From assembly GCA_039636865.1 (NCBI GenBank), contig CP144172.1:2914001-2978000 (forward strand): a stretch of 64,000 bases of DNA. The letters are read 5' to 3'. Source of the stretch: Dermatophilaceae bacterium Sec6.4 (GTDB taxonomy: Bacteria > Actinomycetota > Actinomycetes > Actinomycetales > Dermatophilaceae). The first letter of the stretch is position 1, and each line of letters opens with the position of its first letter. A program made the position numbers and the translations under genes. This document shows positions 34,016-44,287 of this stretch, in pieces. The notes beneath the pieces are model-generated. The model saw nothing but the letters and a program-made list of their open reading frames with translations. It was not told the origin of the DNA and ran no database searches.

Positions 34016-34624
34016 TCAGTACTCCCTGATCTCTCCGGCGCCAGGCCGGTAAAGGTTGTATTTCCCGATGTACTGCACGACGCCGTCCGGTACCAGGTAC
34101 CAGACGGGTTGGTTCGATTGGACCCGGCGGCGGCAGTCGGTCGAACTGATAGCCATAGCCGGGATCTCCTTCAAGATCACCCGTTCCTGGGGAAGCCCGG
34201 CATCGGACAGCAGGTGACCCGGGCGGGTGACTCCGATGAACTGGGCCAGATCCCACAGCTGATCCACCCCACGCCACGACAGGATCTGCTGCAACGCGTC
34301 GGCTCCGGTGATGAAGAACAACTCCGCGTCCGGACGTTGCTGCAACAGATCACGCAGCGTGTCGAGCGTGTACGTCGGTCCGCCGCGCTCGATGTCGACA
34401 CGGCTCACACTGAAACGCGGGTTGGAGGCCGTGGCGATCACCGTCATGAGATAGCGATGCTCAGCAGGTGTTACCCGCTGACTGGCCTTCTGCCACGGTT
34501 GACCGGTGGGCACGAAGACAACCTCGTCCAACCCCAGCAACGTCTGCACTTCGCTGGCTGCAACAAGATGGCCGTGGTGGATCGGGTCGAAGGTCCCACC
34601 CATCACGCCGAGGCGGATGGTCAG
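34016..34624 (-). CDS. nadD: Nicotinate-nucleotide adenylyltransferase NadD (CTG start proposed)
   Basis: NadD makes nicotinate adenine dinucleotide in NAD synthesis. [12 protein letters not shown] is the nucleotidyltransferase motif and [10 protein letters not shown] the second phosphate-binding block. The first ATG or GTG (34603/34606) would begin at VMGGTF and cut the first beta strand. In frame upstream lies CTG at 34624, giving [12 protein letters not shown], as in homologues. Its bases overlap the stop of the small membrane protein gene as CTGA, the same geometry as ATGA coupling. I therefore propose a CTG start, giving 202 residues. Confidence 0.9.
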   Translation of the reverse strand: MTIRLGVMGGTFDPIHHGHLVAASEVQTLLGLDEVVFVPTGQPWQKASQRVTPAEHRYLMTVIATASNPRFSVSRVDIERGGPTYTLDTLRDLLQQRPDAELFFITGADALQQILSWRGVDQLWDLAQFIGVTRPGHLLSDAGLPQERVILKEIPAMAISSTDCRRRVQSNQPVWYLVPDGVVQYIGKYNLYRPGAGEIREY

Positions 34625-34815
34625 TGCCCGCTCTTACGGCCCGACTGGGGACGCGGCTTGGCGGCGGTGTTACGGAAGGACCACAGCAGCGCCAGCAACG
34701 CCAGGAAAACACCGAACGCGATAACACCGTAGAAGACGTGCGGCATAGGCAGTGAGTTCTCGCGAAGCGGGGGCACCGAATTGTCCGCCACAAAAGAGAC
34801 GAGCGAGGATTTCAT
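34621..34815 (-). CDS. Small single-pass membrane protein
   Basis: The 64-residue protein has a polar start ending LPMPHVFYG, one membrane helix ([17 protein letters not shown], residues about 30-46) and a basic tail. A protein of this type sits between proA and nadD in many actinobacteria, and its LPMP-Y-G pattern is recognisable. The function is unknown. Its stop overlaps the proposed CTG start of nadD. Confidence 0.8.
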   Translation of the reverse strand: MKSSLVSFVADNSVPPLRENSLPMPHVFYGVIAFGVFLALLALLWSFRNTAAKPRPQSGRKSGH

Positions 34816-34861
34816 ACACCGAATGTTAGCCGGTGTCAGGACCGTCGACAGACCCCCCGTG

Positions 34862-36145
34862 TCAGTGGCGAATTTGGCCGTCGCCCTGAACGACCCATTT
34901 GGTGCTCGTCAGCTCCTGCAGAGCCATCGGACCGCGTGCATGTAACTTTTGGGTGGAGATACCGATCTCGGCTCCGAACCCGAACTCTGCGCCGTCGGTG
35001 AATCTGCTGGATGCGTTCACCATGACAACTGCAGCATCCACCCGGGCAACGAATTGACCTGCGCTGGAGCGGTCCTCAGTGACGATCACCTCGGTGTGCC
35101 CGGTGCCGTAACGATCGATGTGCTCGATGGCGGCAGCGAGCGAATCCACCACTCCGACGCTCATCTCCAGCCCGTGGAACTCCGCGGCCCAGGCCTGCTC
35201 CGTCACCGGCCGATGCGGCAGACCGAGCTGCACTGCATACGTCGTGGCGCGCTCGTCGAGATCGAGCACCACCCCCGCGTCGTGCAGCTCGCTCAGCAAC
35301 GCCGGCAGTACCGCGTCGGCAAGGTCGCGGTGGACCAGCAGGGACTCGGCGGCGTTGCAGACACTGGGACGCTGTGTCTTGGCATTCACGGCGATGGCGC
35401 GGGCCATGACCGGGTCGGCTGCTGCGTCCAGGTAGATATGGCAGTTCCCGATCCCCGTTTCGATCACCGGCACGGTCGCGCCGAGCACCACCGTCTGGAT
35501 CAGGTCCGCTCCGCCGCGTGGGATCACCAGATCCACCAGCCCGCGTGCGGTGATCAGGGCGCGAACCTCGTCACGCTCACCGCACAGGAGTTGGACCGCG
35601 TCAGCAGGAAGGTGGCATCGCTGCAGTGCTGCGCGCAGGGTGTCGACCAGGGCTGCGTTGCTGGCGGCCGCCGCCGAACCTCCGCGCAGGATCATCGCAT
35701 TGCCGCTCTTCAGCCCCAATCCAGCTGCATCGACCGTTACATTGGGCCTGGCCTCGTAGATCATCCCGATCACACCCATCGGGACGCGCACCTGACTGAC
35801 CTGTAGGCCGTTGGCCAACGTCGACCCGCGCACCACTTCGCCCACCGGGTCCGCGAGACCGGCAAGATCTCGCAGCGCCTGTGCGATGTCCGCGACCCGC
35901 TCCGGTGTCAGCCGCAACCTGTCCTGCAGGCTGAGCGGCATACCGCTGTCCGCAGCACGCTGCAGATCAGACCCGTTGGCTACGACGATCGCGTCCGTCG
36001 CCTCGGCCACGGCATCAGCCAGGGCGACCAGAGCCGCGTCCTTCTCTGCCCGGGTCAGCAACGCCAGCTGTCGGGCAGCCACCCGCGATCGCCGTGCGAC
36101 GGCTCGCACTCGGTCGTCGACGGGTAGCAGCTCGGGGGTTGTCAT
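34862..36145 (-). CDS. proA: Gamma-glutamyl phosphate reductase
   Basis: The 427-residue enzyme reduces glutamyl-5-phosphate to glutamate semialdehyde in proline synthesis. MIYEARPNVTVDAAGLGLKSGNAMILRGGS is the NADPH-binding region, and QRPSVCNAAESLLVH holds the catalytic cysteine (VCNA). The C-terminal block SSRFTDGAEFGFGAEIGISTQKLHARGPM is highly conserved. It is separated from proB by a DedA-like gene, with 52 bases between that gene and proA. Confidence 0.97.
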   Translation of the reverse strand: MTTPELLPVDDRVRAVARRSRVAARQLALLTRAEKDAALVALADAVAEATDAIVVANGSDLQRAADSGMPLSLQDRLRLTPERVADIAQALRDLAGLADPVGEVVRGSTLANGLQVSQVRVPMGVIGMIYEARPNVTVDAAGLGLKSGNAMILRGGSAAAASNAALVDTLRAALQRCHLPADAVQLLCGERDEVRALITARGLVDLVIPRGGADLIQTVVLGATVPVIETGIGNCHIYLDAAADPVMARAIAVNAKTQRPSVCNAAESLLVHRDLADAVLPALLSELHDAGVVLDLDERATTYAVQLGLPHRPVTEQAWAAEFHGLEMSVGVVDSLAAAIEHIDRYGTGHTEVIVTEDRSSAGQFVARVDAAVVMVNASSRFTDGAEFGFGAEIGISTQKLHARGPMALQELTSTKWVVQGDGQIRH

Positions 36146-36197
36146 GCCGGAAATACTAGGGCCGGGTGACCTGATTGCTCGGTGCTCCGCTGGCCGC

Positions 36198-37064
36198 TCA
36201 CGCGGCAGACTTGGCCCGTTGGCCGCGCACGATCGATCCGATCACGACGAGAGCGATGGCTGCATAGGAGAGGTAGTTGCTGTACTTCGCGAGGACACCG
36301 ACGAAGTCCTTTGCGGGAGTTCCGATCTCGTAACCCAGCAACATCCACAACCCCCGGTAGACGATCGCCGCTGCGAAGTCGATCAGCAGGAACCGGCGTA
36401 ACCGCATCCCCACATCTCCGACAAAGGCGTTCACGACCGCGCTGGGGAAGAACGGGATGAACCAGACGATGAACACGGCCGGACCACCGAAGCGTTTGGC
36501 CAGTCGCTCCGCTGCGGAAGCTGTGCGAGCAGCAAATTTCGATCGCCCCGCGACGACCTCGATGATGCCGTGACCCCACAACCGCCCGGCCCACCAGAAG
36601 ATCCAGTCGAACTTGATAGATGTCAACGCGCCGACCAATAGGCCGGCCCACCACCACGGTTCGTGGCCGACCCGCAACCGGGCACCGATGTCGACCATGG
36701 CGATGTTCGATCCGCTGAACGCGGCGAGTGCGTAGGTATTGAGACCGAGTAGCCAGGCGCGCAACGGCAGGGTCGCGAAACCGTAGAGGCCGAGCAGGGC
36801 GATACAGGCCCAGCACCAGAGATCCTTCTTGCCGGGCTTGCCGCTCCATGGCATGCGAGGGTCATCCCACCACTCGCGCGGCGTCGGCTCTGCCGGCCCT
36901 GTTTGGTCAGCCGACGCTATTGGTTCAGCCGATGCTGGGCGTTCACCGGGGTCAGTCGGCTTGCGCAGCTCGACCGGTGCGACCGGCTCCGCACGTCCAG
37001 GTGACGCGGGTGCCTGCCCCGGCGGCAGGTCGGGTCTGGCCGACCACGGGTCCGTACCGGTCAT
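36198..37064 (-). CDS. DedA-like (VTT domain) membrane protein
   Basis: The 288-residue protein has a cytoplasmic tail of about 75 residues rich in proline, alanine and glutamate. A VTT/DedA membrane domain follows: WWAGLLVGALTSIKFDWIFWWAG is the conserved re-entrant part, and FGGPAVFIVWFIPFFPSAVVNAF matches the F/Y-hhR-hhP-hh-R type motif in altered form. DedA relatives are lipid scramblase or export-related proteins. It lies between proB and proA, overlapping proB by 4 bases. Confidence 0.75.
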   Translation of the reverse strand: MTGTDPWSARPDLPPGQAPASPGRAEPVAPVELRKPTDPGERPASAEPIASADQTGPAEPTPREWWDDPRMPWSGKPGKKDLWCWACIALLGLYGFATLPLRAWLLGLNTYALAAFSGSNIAMVDIGARLRVGHEPWWWAGLLVGALTSIKFDWIFWWAGRLWGHGIIEVVAGRSKFAARTASAAERLAKRFGGPAVFIVWFIPFFPSAVVNAFVGDVGMRLRRFLLIDFAAAIVYRGLWMLLGYEIGTPAKDFVGVLAKYSNYLSYAAIALVVIGSIVRGQRAKSAA

Positions 37065-38215
37065 GGGGTCCTCCTGCTCAACACAACGAGATCATCAATA
37101 TGGATGACCTCCCGCTCGTACTCCGGACCCAGTTCCCGGGCCAGTTCTCTGGTGCTCCGCCCAAGCAGTGCCGGCAGATCCCGCGAGTCGTAGTTGATCA
37201 GCCCGCGTGCGACGACCGCACCTGCAGCGTCCACCACGTCAACGGCGTCACCGCTGCTGAAGGTTCCCTCGACGGCCTTGATACCGGCTGGGAGCAACGA
37301 TCTGCGGCGCCGGGTGACCGCGGCGACGGCTCCGTCGTCCAGTACGACCCGACCCTGCGGCGCCGTCGCATGCTCCAACCAGATGCGTCGGGCATGACCC
37401 CGCCGGTGAGTCGGCGCGAAAACGGTACCGACATCGCCGCCACGCAGGGCCGCCTCGACGTTGGACGCAGCGGTGAGCAGCGTCGGGATCCCCGAGGACA
37501 TCGCGATCCGGGCGGCCTCGACCTTGGTCACCATGCCGCCGGTCCCTACGTTGGATCCGGGACCGACGATCGGAATATCGGCCAGCGCATCCGGATGGGC
37601 GATCAGTGGCACCCGGTTACTGCTTGCGTCGGTCGGCGGGCCGTCGTACAACGCGTCCACATCGGACAACAGCAACAGCCCGTGGGCGTCGATCAGCTGA
37701 GCCACCAGCGCGGCCAGCCGGTCGTTGTCACCGAATCGGATTTCGTGGGTGGCGACAGTGTCGTTCTCGTTGATGATCGGCACGACACCCATGGCCAGCA
37801 ACCGTTCGAGCGTCCGACGGGCATTGAGGTAGTGCCCTCGTCGGGTCACATCTTCAGAAGTCAGCAGAACCTGACCCACCTGCTGGCCGTGCGCAGCGAA
37901 TGCCGCGGTGTAGGCCGCCAACAAGATCCCCTGACCGACGCTGGCAGCTGCCTGCTGCGTCGCCAGGTCACTCGGGCGGCCGGTCAGCCCCAGTGGGCCG
38001 ATACCAGCGGCAATTGCGCCCGAAGAGACCAGTACGACCGACCTGCCGCGGTCGCGATGCATTGCCAGCGCAGAGACGAGCGCAGCGACTGCCCCCGGGT
38101 CGAGATGACCGCGGGCGTCGGTCAGCGAACTGGAACCGACCTTGACGACCAGGGGCGAAGCCGCGTAGATCCGGTCGCGTAGACGACCGGCGATATCCCC
38201 GTCGGATTCAGTCAC
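37061..38215 (-). CDS. proB: Glutamate 5-kinase
   Basis: The 384-residue enzyme phosphorylates glutamate in the first step of proline synthesis. [11 protein letters not shown] is the phosphate-binding start, [25 protein letters not shown] the central substrate block, and [15 protein letters not shown] the ATP site. A C-terminal PUA domain is present ([11 protein letters not shown] to DLVVLS). The GTG start at 38215 overlaps the obgE stop by 8 bases. The stop overlaps the DedA-like gene. Confidence 0.96.
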   Translation of the reverse strand: MTESDGDIAGRLRDRIYAASPLVVKVGSSSLTDARGHLDPGAVAALVSALAMHRDRGRSVVLVSSGAIAAGIGPLGLTGRPSDLATQQAAASVGQGILLAAYTAAFAAHGQQVGQVLLTSEDVTRRGHYLNARRTLERLLAMGVVPIINENDTVATHEIRFGDNDRLAALVAQLIDAHGLLLLSDVDALYDGPPTDASSNRVPLIAHPDALADIPIVGPGSNVGTGGMVTKVEAARIAMSSGIPTLLTAASNVEAALRGGDVGTVFAPTHRRGHARRIWLEHATAPQGRVVLDDGAVAAVTRRRRSLLPAGIKAVEGTFSSGDAVDVVDAAGAVVARGLINYDSRDLPALLGRSTRELARELGPEYEREVIHIDDLVVLSRRTP

Positions 38216-39761
38216 TATCGTCGTCGGCGCCCGCGGGTACCGGCGCTTCCACCGGCTCGCGGTTGGTCCAGATCTCGGCGCGACGCTCGGCGTCCATGTC
38301 CTCGCGGGCCTCGCGCTGTCCGTCCTTGCGGGCGTGGAACTCATCACGCCGCTCAGCTCGCGTCGGTCGGGTCGGCTCGTCCAGCCGAAGGTCGGAGCCC
38401 CGGGCGCCGAGCAGCTCGGCCCCGGAGTACATCGTCGGCTCCCAATCGAAGACGACGGCGTTGTCTGCGGGCCCGATCAGCACCATTGAACCGGGAACGG
38501 CCCCGGCCTTGAACAGGGCCTCTTCGACGCCGAGGCGCGCGAGTCGGTCGGCGAGGTAGCCGACCGCTTCGTCATTGGCGAAGTCGGTCTGACGCACCCA
38601 TCGGGTCGGTCGGTCACCGGCGACCCGGAACAGTTCCCCGTCGGGTGTTTCTTCGCGCACCACGGAGAATCCGGTGTCGTCGACTGCCTTGGGTCGCAGC
38701 ACAATACGCTGCGGAACGATCTGCTCGGCCTCTTTGCGGGCAGCCACTACGTGCGCCGCCAACGCGAAGCTCAACTCTTTCAGACCCGTGTGCGCGACCG
38801 CCGATACGACGAACACTTCCAGCCCGCGTGCTTCCAGATCGGCGCGTACCATCTCGGCCAGCTCCCTGGCGTCCGGTACGTCGGCCTTGTTCAGGATGAC
38901 GATGCGGGTGCGCTCCGCCAACGGGCGGCCACCCAGTGAATCGTCGGCGACGTACTCCGAGAGTTCGTGCTCGATGGCGTCCAGATCCGACAGCGGATCA
39001 CGGTCGGACTCCAACGTCGCGCAGTCGATGACGTGCGCCAACACCGAGCACCGCTCGACATGTCGCAGGAACTCAAGACCCAGGCCCTTGCCCTGGCTTG
39101 CGCCGGGAATCAAGCCCGGGACATCGGCGATCGTGTAGCGCATCGCGCCGGCGGTGACGACGCCGAGGTTGGGCACCAAGGTCGTGAAGGGGTAGTCCGC
39201 GATCTTGGGTTTGGCCGCCGACATCACCGAGACGAGACTGGACTTGCCGGCCGATGGGAACCCGATCAACGCCACATCGGCCAGAGTCTTCAGCTCCAGG
39301 ACGACGTCCAGCGCATCGCCCGGTTCGCCCAGGAGCGCAAAACCAGGAGCCTTGCGGCGCGGTGAAGACAGTGCGCGGTTGCCCAGGCCCCCGCGGCCAC
39401 CACGGGCCGCGATGAAACGGGTGCCGGCCCCGACCAGATCGGCCAGGACGGTGCCGGAACGATCAGTGACTACGGTGCCCTCCGGGACGGGCAGGATGAG
39501 GTCTTCCCCATCGGCACCGTTGCGTTCGTCGCCGGCACCGGGCCGACCGTTTCCGCCGGCACGGTGTGGGCTGCGATGGTAGTCCAACAACGTCGTCGAC
39601 TGTTGGTCCACGACGAGGACCACGTCTCCCCCACGCCCGCCGTTGCCGCCATCCGGTCCGCCCAGGGGCTTGAACTTCTCGCGCTTGACCGACGCCACGC
39701 CGTGACCACCGCTACCGGCACTCATGTGCAGTAGTACACGATCAACGAAATTGGTGGCCAC
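38208..39761 (-). CDS. obgE: GTPase ObgE/CgtA
   Basis: The 517-residue ribosome-assembly GTPase has the glycine-rich Obg fold ([19 protein letters not shown]). The G domain follows (G1 GFPSAGKSS near residue 167, [15 protein letters not shown]). The Obg C-terminal domain (residues about 345-425, [20 protein letters not shown]) comes next, then an actinobacterial acidic and basic tail. It follows rpmA after a hairpin at 39792-39815. Confidence 0.97.
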   Translation of the reverse strand: MATNFVDRVLLHMSAGSGGHGVASVKREKFKPLGGPDGGNGGRGGDVVLVVDQQSTTLLDYHRSPHRAGGNGRPGAGDERNGADGEDLILPVPEGTVVTDRSGTVLADLVGAGTRFIAARGGRGGLGNRALSSPRRKAPGFALLGEPGDALDVVLELKTLADVALIGFPSAGKSSLVSVMSAAKPKIADYPFTTLVPNLGVVTAGAMRYTIADVPGLIPGASQGKGLGLEFLRHVERCSVLAHVIDCATLESDRDPLSDLDAIEHELSEYVADDSLGGRPLAERTRIVILNKADVPDARELAEMVRADLEARGLEVFVVSAVAHTGLKELSFALAAHVVAARKEAEQIVPQRIVLRPKAVDDTGFSVVREETPDGELFRVAGDRPTRWVRQTDFANDEAVGYLADRLARLGVEEALFKAGAVPGSMVLIGPADNAVVFDWEPTMYSGAELLGARGSDLRLDEPTRPTRAERRDEFHARKDGQREAREDMDAERRAEIWTNREPVEAPVPAGADDDSD

Positions 39762-39791
39762 GATGGATCCTTAAAGGAGAAAAGTTGAAAG

Positions 39792-39815
39792 GGACGGGCC
39801 CATCGGGCCCGCCCC
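39792..39815 (-). terminator. Hairpin between rpmA and obgE
   Basis: GGACGGGCCC and GGGCCCGCCC pair with one G-T mismatch around ATC. It lies between the rpmA stop and the obgE start, so it may act as a partial terminator that lowers transcription of obgE and the proBA genes relative to the ribosomal genes. The stem is seen; attenuation is inferred. Confidence 0.55.
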
Positions 39816-39839
39816 TGCTCACATCTGGTGCGAAACGGC

Positions 39840-40112
39840 TTAGGCGGAGACGTCCTGCAACTGGGCGTCGACGATGTTGACGGTGCGGCGACCGCCCTTC
39901 TGACCGAACTGGACCGCGCCGGCGACCAAGGCGAACAAGGTGTCGTCCTTGCCGCGCCCGACGTTCACACCTGGGTGGAAGTGGGTGCCGCGCTGACGCA
40001 CGATGATTTCGCCGGAGCGAACGACCTGACCGCCGAACCGCTTGACGCCGAGTCGCTGTGCATTGGAATCGCGCCCGTTCTTGCTGGACGATGCGCCCTT
40101 CTTGTGTGCCAT
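39840..40112 (-). CDS. rpmA: 50S ribosomal protein L27
   Basis: The 90-residue protein has the L27 sequence [20 protein letters not shown], then [22 protein letters not shown] and [20 protein letters not shown]. The N-terminal arm reaches into the peptidyl transferase centre. It starts directly with MAHKKG, without the leader peptide found in Firmicutes. It follows rplU after about 67 bases. Confidence 0.98.
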   Translation of the reverse strand: MAHKKGASSSKNGRDSNAQRLGVKRFGGQVVRSGEIIVRQRGTHFHPGVNVGRGKDDTLFALVAGAVQFGQKGGRRTVNIVDAQLQDVSA

Positions 40113-40179
40113 GTGTCTGGAGCCTTACGTGTGGAGGAAACCTGCGTGCGAAGGAGAGAAGGAGTCGATCAGACCAGAC

Positions 40180-40488
40180 TCAAGAATTGATCTCGGTGAT
40201 CTTGACCTGTGTCAGGGGCTGACGGTGACCCTGGCGCTTGCGGTAACCGGTCTTGTTCTTGTACTTGATGATGGTGATCTTGGGGCCCTTGGCGGACTTG
40301 ATCACCTCGGCCTTCACGGTGACCTGCGCCAACTTCGCGGGGTCACTGGTGATGGTTTCGCCGTCTACCAGCAGCAGCGGCTTGAGCTCGAAGCTCTCGC
40401 CGGCCTGCACGGTGATTTTGTCAATGATGAGGACGTCGCCCACGGAAACTTTCTCCTGGCGGCCGCCTGCGCGAACAATCGCGTACAC
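40180..40488 (-). CDS. rplU: 50S ribosomal protein L21
   Basis: The 102-residue protein begins [20 protein letters not shown] from a GTG at 40488 and ends with the usual [13 protein letters not shown] block that binds 23S rRNA. The open frame extends to an ATG at 40518, but family length and start favour 40488. GAAAGG lies about 12 bases upstream of that GTG. It heads the rplU-rpmA pair. Confidence 0.97.
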   Translation of the reverse strand: MYAIVRAGGRQEKVSVGDVLIIDKITVQAGESFELKPLLLVDGETITSDPAKLAQVTVKAEVIKSAKGPKITIIKYKNKTGYRKRQGHRQPLTQVKITEINS

Positions 40489-40614
40489 GTCGGAACTCAA
40501 CCTTTCGTCATGGCGCACTCGCTCTGGTATGACCGGCCAACAGCAACCCTGCGGAGCAGGACGTCGAAACGGTGGGAGCGCCAGCCTTTGATCTTACTGG
40601 TCAGATGATGGGGC

Positions 40615-43218
40615 TTACAAATTCACCGCAGCCCGGGTCGGCCCGTCAACAGCAGCCACCGGCGAGTCTGCGATGACCGGCCGACCGGCAGGGGCTACGG
40701 CGCGCTTGCGTTTGCGCCGTGCGGGCGGACCAGCAGCAACTGTCTGCGCGACCGGCTCAACAGCCGGCGCCGAGCCGACCTCCGGCGCTGCGTCAGCCGC
40801 TACCCGGGTCGTCTGTTGCTGCACAGCAGGCTCTGCCCGGGGCGCCGGACCGGCCGAGGCCTCAACGCGACGCACCTCTGCATGGACTGCTTCGATCGAC
40901 TCCTTGGCGACGTCGTCGGCCTTCTCGCCAGCAGTGACGGCCGCCGCGTGAGCAGCTGCTGCGATCTGAGCGGCTGACGGACCCGAGGATGGCGGCGCAG
41001 CCTCGACGACCGGCTCCGGTCGTGCCTTGGACCGCCGGCCGCGGCCACCGTTGCTGCCGTTGTTGCTGCCGCCGCCATTGCCTGCAGAGTTGTTGGTGCC
41101 GGACTGGTCGCCGCGCTGGCCGGAACCTCCGTCGCTGCCGCCGGATTTGTCGACGGGAGTGTCGTGCACGATCAACCCGCGCCCCCCGCATGCCGTGCAT
41201 TCCTCGGAGAACACCTCGATCAGCCCCGACCCGACCCGCTTACGGGTCATCTGCACCAGCCCGAGCGACGTCACTTCGGCAACCTGGTGCTTGGTCCTGT
41301 CGCGACCCAGACATTCCAGCAGTCGGCGAACCACCAGATCGCGGTTGGCCTCCAGGACCATGTCGATGAAGTCGACGACGATGATGCCACCGATATCGCG
41401 CAATCTCAGCTGCCGCACGATCTCCTCGGCAGCCTCGATGTTGTTCTTGGTGACCGTCTCCTCCAGGTTGCCGCCGGAGCCGACGAACTTGCCGGTGTTC
41501 ACGTCGATCACCGTCATCGCTTCGGTGCGGTCGATGACCAGGGAACCACCCGAGGGCAGCCACACCTTGCGGTCCATGGCCTTGGACAGCTGCTCATCAA
41601 CGCGGTGCACGGTGAACAGGTCCTGCTGACCGGTCCACTTCTCCAGCCGTCCGGCCAGATCCGGGGCGATCGCCTGCAGGTAGTGGTGCACCTGATCGAA
41701 GGCAGTGTCACCGGAGATGACCAACTTCACGAAATCTTCGTTGAACACGTCGCGGATGACCCGCAGTGCAAGATCCGGCTCGCCATGCAGCAACGCGGGT
41801 GCGTGGCCGGATTTGGCGTCCTTCTGGATCTTTTCCCAGGTCGCCTGCAACCGCTCGACGTCGGCTTTGAGGTCAACCTCGCTGGCGCCTTCGGCCGCAG
41901 TACGGACGATCACCCCAGCATCGGACGGCACGACCTCTTTCAGGATCTTCTTCAGTCTGTTGCGCTCGACGTCGGGCAACTTGCGGGAGATCCCCGTCAT
42001 CGCGTGGCCCGGCACGTAGACCAGGAACCGCCCGGGCAGCGAAACCTGAGAGGTCAGCCGCGCCCCCTTGTGCCCGATCGGGTCCTTGGTGACCTGGGCG
42101 AGCACCGATTCGCCGGACTTGAGCGCATGCTCGATCCGCCGGGCCTGGCCGTTCTCCAGGCCGGCGGCGTCCCAGTTGACCTCACCGGCGTACAACACGG
42201 CGTTGCGGCCACGACCGACGTCGACGAAGGCGGCTTCCATGCTGGGCAGCACGTTCTGCACGCGGCCCAGGTACACATTGCCGGCCATCGAGGACTGCGC
42301 GGAGTTGCGTGACACGTAGTGCTCGACGAGCACACCGTCCTCGAGCACACCGATCTGCGTGCGACCCTCACGTTCACGCACCACCATGATGCGCTCGACG
42401 CTTTCGCGGCGGGCCAGGAACTCCGCCTCAGTAATGACCGTCCGGCGCCGTCCGGCCTCCCGGCCTTCGCGACGGCGCTGCTTCTTGGCCTCCAGCCGAG
42501 TGGATCCCTTGATGGAAGTGACCTCGTCGCGACTCGTGCGCGGCTCACGGACCCTGGTCACGGTGCCGGGAGGATCCTCACTGTCGGATCCGGCTCCGCT
42601 GCGACGGCGACGACGGGTGCGCTTGCGACCATCGCCCTCCGCCGCGCCGTCGGAATCCTCGGGGCCGTTCGCATCCTCGGATACGGCTGATTCGCTACCG
42701 GCATCCTGATCCTCGACCTCGTCGCCCTCATCGGTCGACGTCGAATCCGCAGCCTTGACGCCGCGCGATACACCGCTGCGCTTCGGACCATCCTGTTTCG
42801 TCTGCTTCGGAGCGCCCTGATCGGCGTCGGGAGGACCGCCGTCTGCCTTGGGTTTGCGCCCGCGGCCGCCTCGACGGCGGGCCCGCGGTTCATCGTCACC
42901 GTCGCCATCGGCACCCGACGGGGAACGATCAGTCTCAGTGCTCGAGGAATCGCCGTTGTCGGCGAAGTCCCTGCTATCCCTGGATTCCCTGCTGTCCCTG
43001 GCCTCGCTGGCATCGCCGGCATCGCTGTCTGGGGATGCCGGTCGCTGCGGCGCTAGACGCGGTGCCCGCCGGGTGGTGTCGGGCGCCTGGAACAACAACC
43101 CGAATGATGGGATGGCGGACGTAGGGGGGGCAGCTGCAGTCGGCTGCGAACCGGAGTCCGTGGAGTTTCCGGAATCCGTCGAGTCTGCAAATGGGTCGTT
43201 GTCATCGTGGGGCGCCAT
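40615..43218 (-). CDS. rne: Ribonuclease E/G
   Basis: The 867-residue endoribonuclease starts RNA decay and rRNA processing. A disordered acidic and arginine-rich N-terminal arm (residues about 1-265) precedes an S1 domain (GNVYLGRVQNVLPSMEAAFVDVG, near 314-336). The catalytic DNase I-like part follows, with aspartates in MTVIDVNTGKF and GIIVVDFIDMV. The zinc-link is ECTACGGRGL. A disordered Ala/Gly/Pro tail forms the last 180 residues. Actinobacterial enzymes carry such arms at both ends. Codon repeats in the arm (DSRESRDSRDF) suggest slippage-driven growth. Confidence 0.95.
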   Translation of the reverse strand: MAPHDDNDPFADSTDSGNSTDSGSQPTAAAPPTSAIPSFGLLFQAPDTTRRAPRLAPQRPASPDSDAGDASEARDSRESRDSRDFADNGDSSSTETDRSPSGADGDGDDEPRARRRGGRGRKPKADGGPPDADQGAPKQTKQDGPKRSGVSRGVKAADSTSTDEGDEVEDQDAGSESAVSEDANGPEDSDGAAEGDGRKRTRRRRRSGAGSDSEDPPGTVTRVREPRTSRDEVTSIKGSTRLEAKKQRRREGREAGRRRTVITEAEFLARRESVERIMVVREREGRTQIGVLEDGVLVEHYVSRNSAQSSMAGNVYLGRVQNVLPSMEAAFVDVGRGRNAVLYAGEVNWDAAGLENGQARRIEHALKSGESVLAQVTKDPIGHKGARLTSQVSLPGRFLVYVPGHAMTGISRKLPDVERNRLKKILKEVVPSDAGVIVRTAAEGASEVDLKADVERLQATWEKIQKDAKSGHAPALLHGEPDLALRVIRDVFNEDFVKLVISGDTAFDQVHHYLQAIAPDLAGRLEKWTGQQDLFTVHRVDEQLSKAMDRKVWLPSGGSLVIDRTEAMTVIDVNTGKFVGSGGNLEETVTKNNIEAAEEIVRQLRLRDIGGIIVVDFIDMVLEANRDLVVRRLLECLGRDRTKHQVAEVTSLGLVQMTRKRVGSGLIEVFSEECTACGGRGLIVHDTPVDKSGGSDGGSGQRGDQSGTNNSAGNGGGSNNGSNGGRGRRSKARPEPVVEAAPPSSGPSAAQIAAAAHAAAVTAGEKADDVAKESIEAVHAEVRRVEASAGPAPRAEPAVQQQTTRVAADAAPEVGSAPAVEPVAQTVAAGPPARRKRKRAVAPAGRPVIADSPVAAVDGPTRAAVNL

Positions 43219-43537
43219 CGCGCCTCCTTCTGGTCAGCACACGGTGCGTCCACAACACGGGGACCGGGGGGTCCGCACGCCCGCGTGAAGCGGGTACAGG
43301 CCGGTCGCGTCGTGCGCGACCGAGAAAGTCGGCTGTTGCGGCACGATCGGCTCGCGCAAAGCGCGGCACCGGTTGGCCGTCGTCCCTCAACGTGACGCGC
43401 ATCCGGCGGTTCGGAGCCGGGCGAGACGTCCGTCGGGACGGGGCACCCTGCGCGTTGTGCGACACCTGGTGACCTCGATGATCATCTCACACACCAGCCG
43501 CCCACTCGGGACGTTTGCGCTCAGCAGGGTGGCCCGG
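43219..43537. other. 319-bp leader region of rne
   Basis: This stretch between the DUF2344 gene (transcribed towards it) and rne has no supported gene. It should contain the rne promoter and a 5' leader on the minus strand. In enterobacteria the rne leader is a target for autoregulation, but I see no obvious equivalent structure beyond GC-rich short stems. The open frames here are shadows. Confidence 0.4.
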
Positions 43538-44281
43538 TCAATCGGCGCGCTGCGCGGTCAGGGGGTCCGCGATGCTCCCATCCACCTGCAGCGGACCCTG
43601 TCGTAGCCGGGTAACCAGCGGCGAGCGCACCGGGTGCAGGTCCGCGATCTGTGCCAGAGCGGCCAGCACGTCGTCAGGGCGTACCGATGGGGTGAGATGT
43701 CGCAGCTGCACCGTCAACACCGAGAGGTACGGCGGTGCGGAACGAGTGGTGTCGGCGCTCAGGATGGCCGCACGCACATCGAACGTGCGCGGGCCGCTCT
43801 TCATCATCCGGGTGACCTCCACCTGCCCGCTGTCCAGCAGTTTCGCCAGCGCACCGGACAGGGTGTCGCAATCGACATCAGCGAACTGCAGCATCCAGTC
43901 GCTCGCCTCGAGCAGATCTGCTAACGCGCCGCTCTGCGCCTCGCACACCGCGACGATTGCCAGATCACCGGGCAGGGCGTCATCCAGCTCGTGATGCACC
44001 GCCTCAGGGTCTCGTCGCTCACGTAGTTGCAGCTCGAAGTACTCCGCCTCACTGGCAGTTCCGGTCGCGGCGGCATTGGCGTAACTGATCCGCGGGTGCG
44101 GATGGAACCCGGCCGAGAATGCCATCGGGATGCCCGCCCGACGGATGGCGCGTTCCAACGCACGCTGAAAGTCCCGGGTAGAGGAGAAACGCATTCGACC
44201 GCGTTTGGCGTACTGAATGCGCAGCTTCTGCACCGCCGGGTCCGGTACGGGCCCCTCCGGGACCCGTTGACGGATTGGCAC
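43538..44281 (-). CDS. TIGR03936-type (DUF2344) radical SAM-associated protein
   Basis: The 247-residue protein contains the DUF2344 blocks LRIQYAKRGRMRFSSTRDFQRALERAIRRAGIPMAFSAGFHPHP and RISYANAAATGTASEAEYFEL. It is almost always found beside or fused to the B12-binding radical SAM protein encoded just upstream, 7 bases away. The pair is presumed to act together; the reaction is not known. The start is GTG at 44281. Confidence 0.9.
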   Translation of the reverse strand: MPIRQRVPEGPVPDPAVQKLRIQYAKRGRMRFSSTRDFQRALERAIRRAGIPMAFSAGFHPHPRISYANAAATGTASEAEYFELQLRERRDPEAVHHELDDALPGDLAIVAVCEAQSGALADLLEASDWMLQFADVDCDTLSGALAKLLDSGQVEVTRMMKSGPRTFDVRAAILSADTTRSAPPYLSVLTVQLRHLTPSVRPDDVLAALAQIADLHPVRSPLVTRLRQGPLQVDGSIADPLTAQRAD

Positions 44282-44287
44282 GGGGAC

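Noticed and set aside
41164-42312. 382-codon open frame antisense to rne
   Set aside because: The opposite strand codes for the conserved catalytic part of RNase E/G; this frame has no motif.
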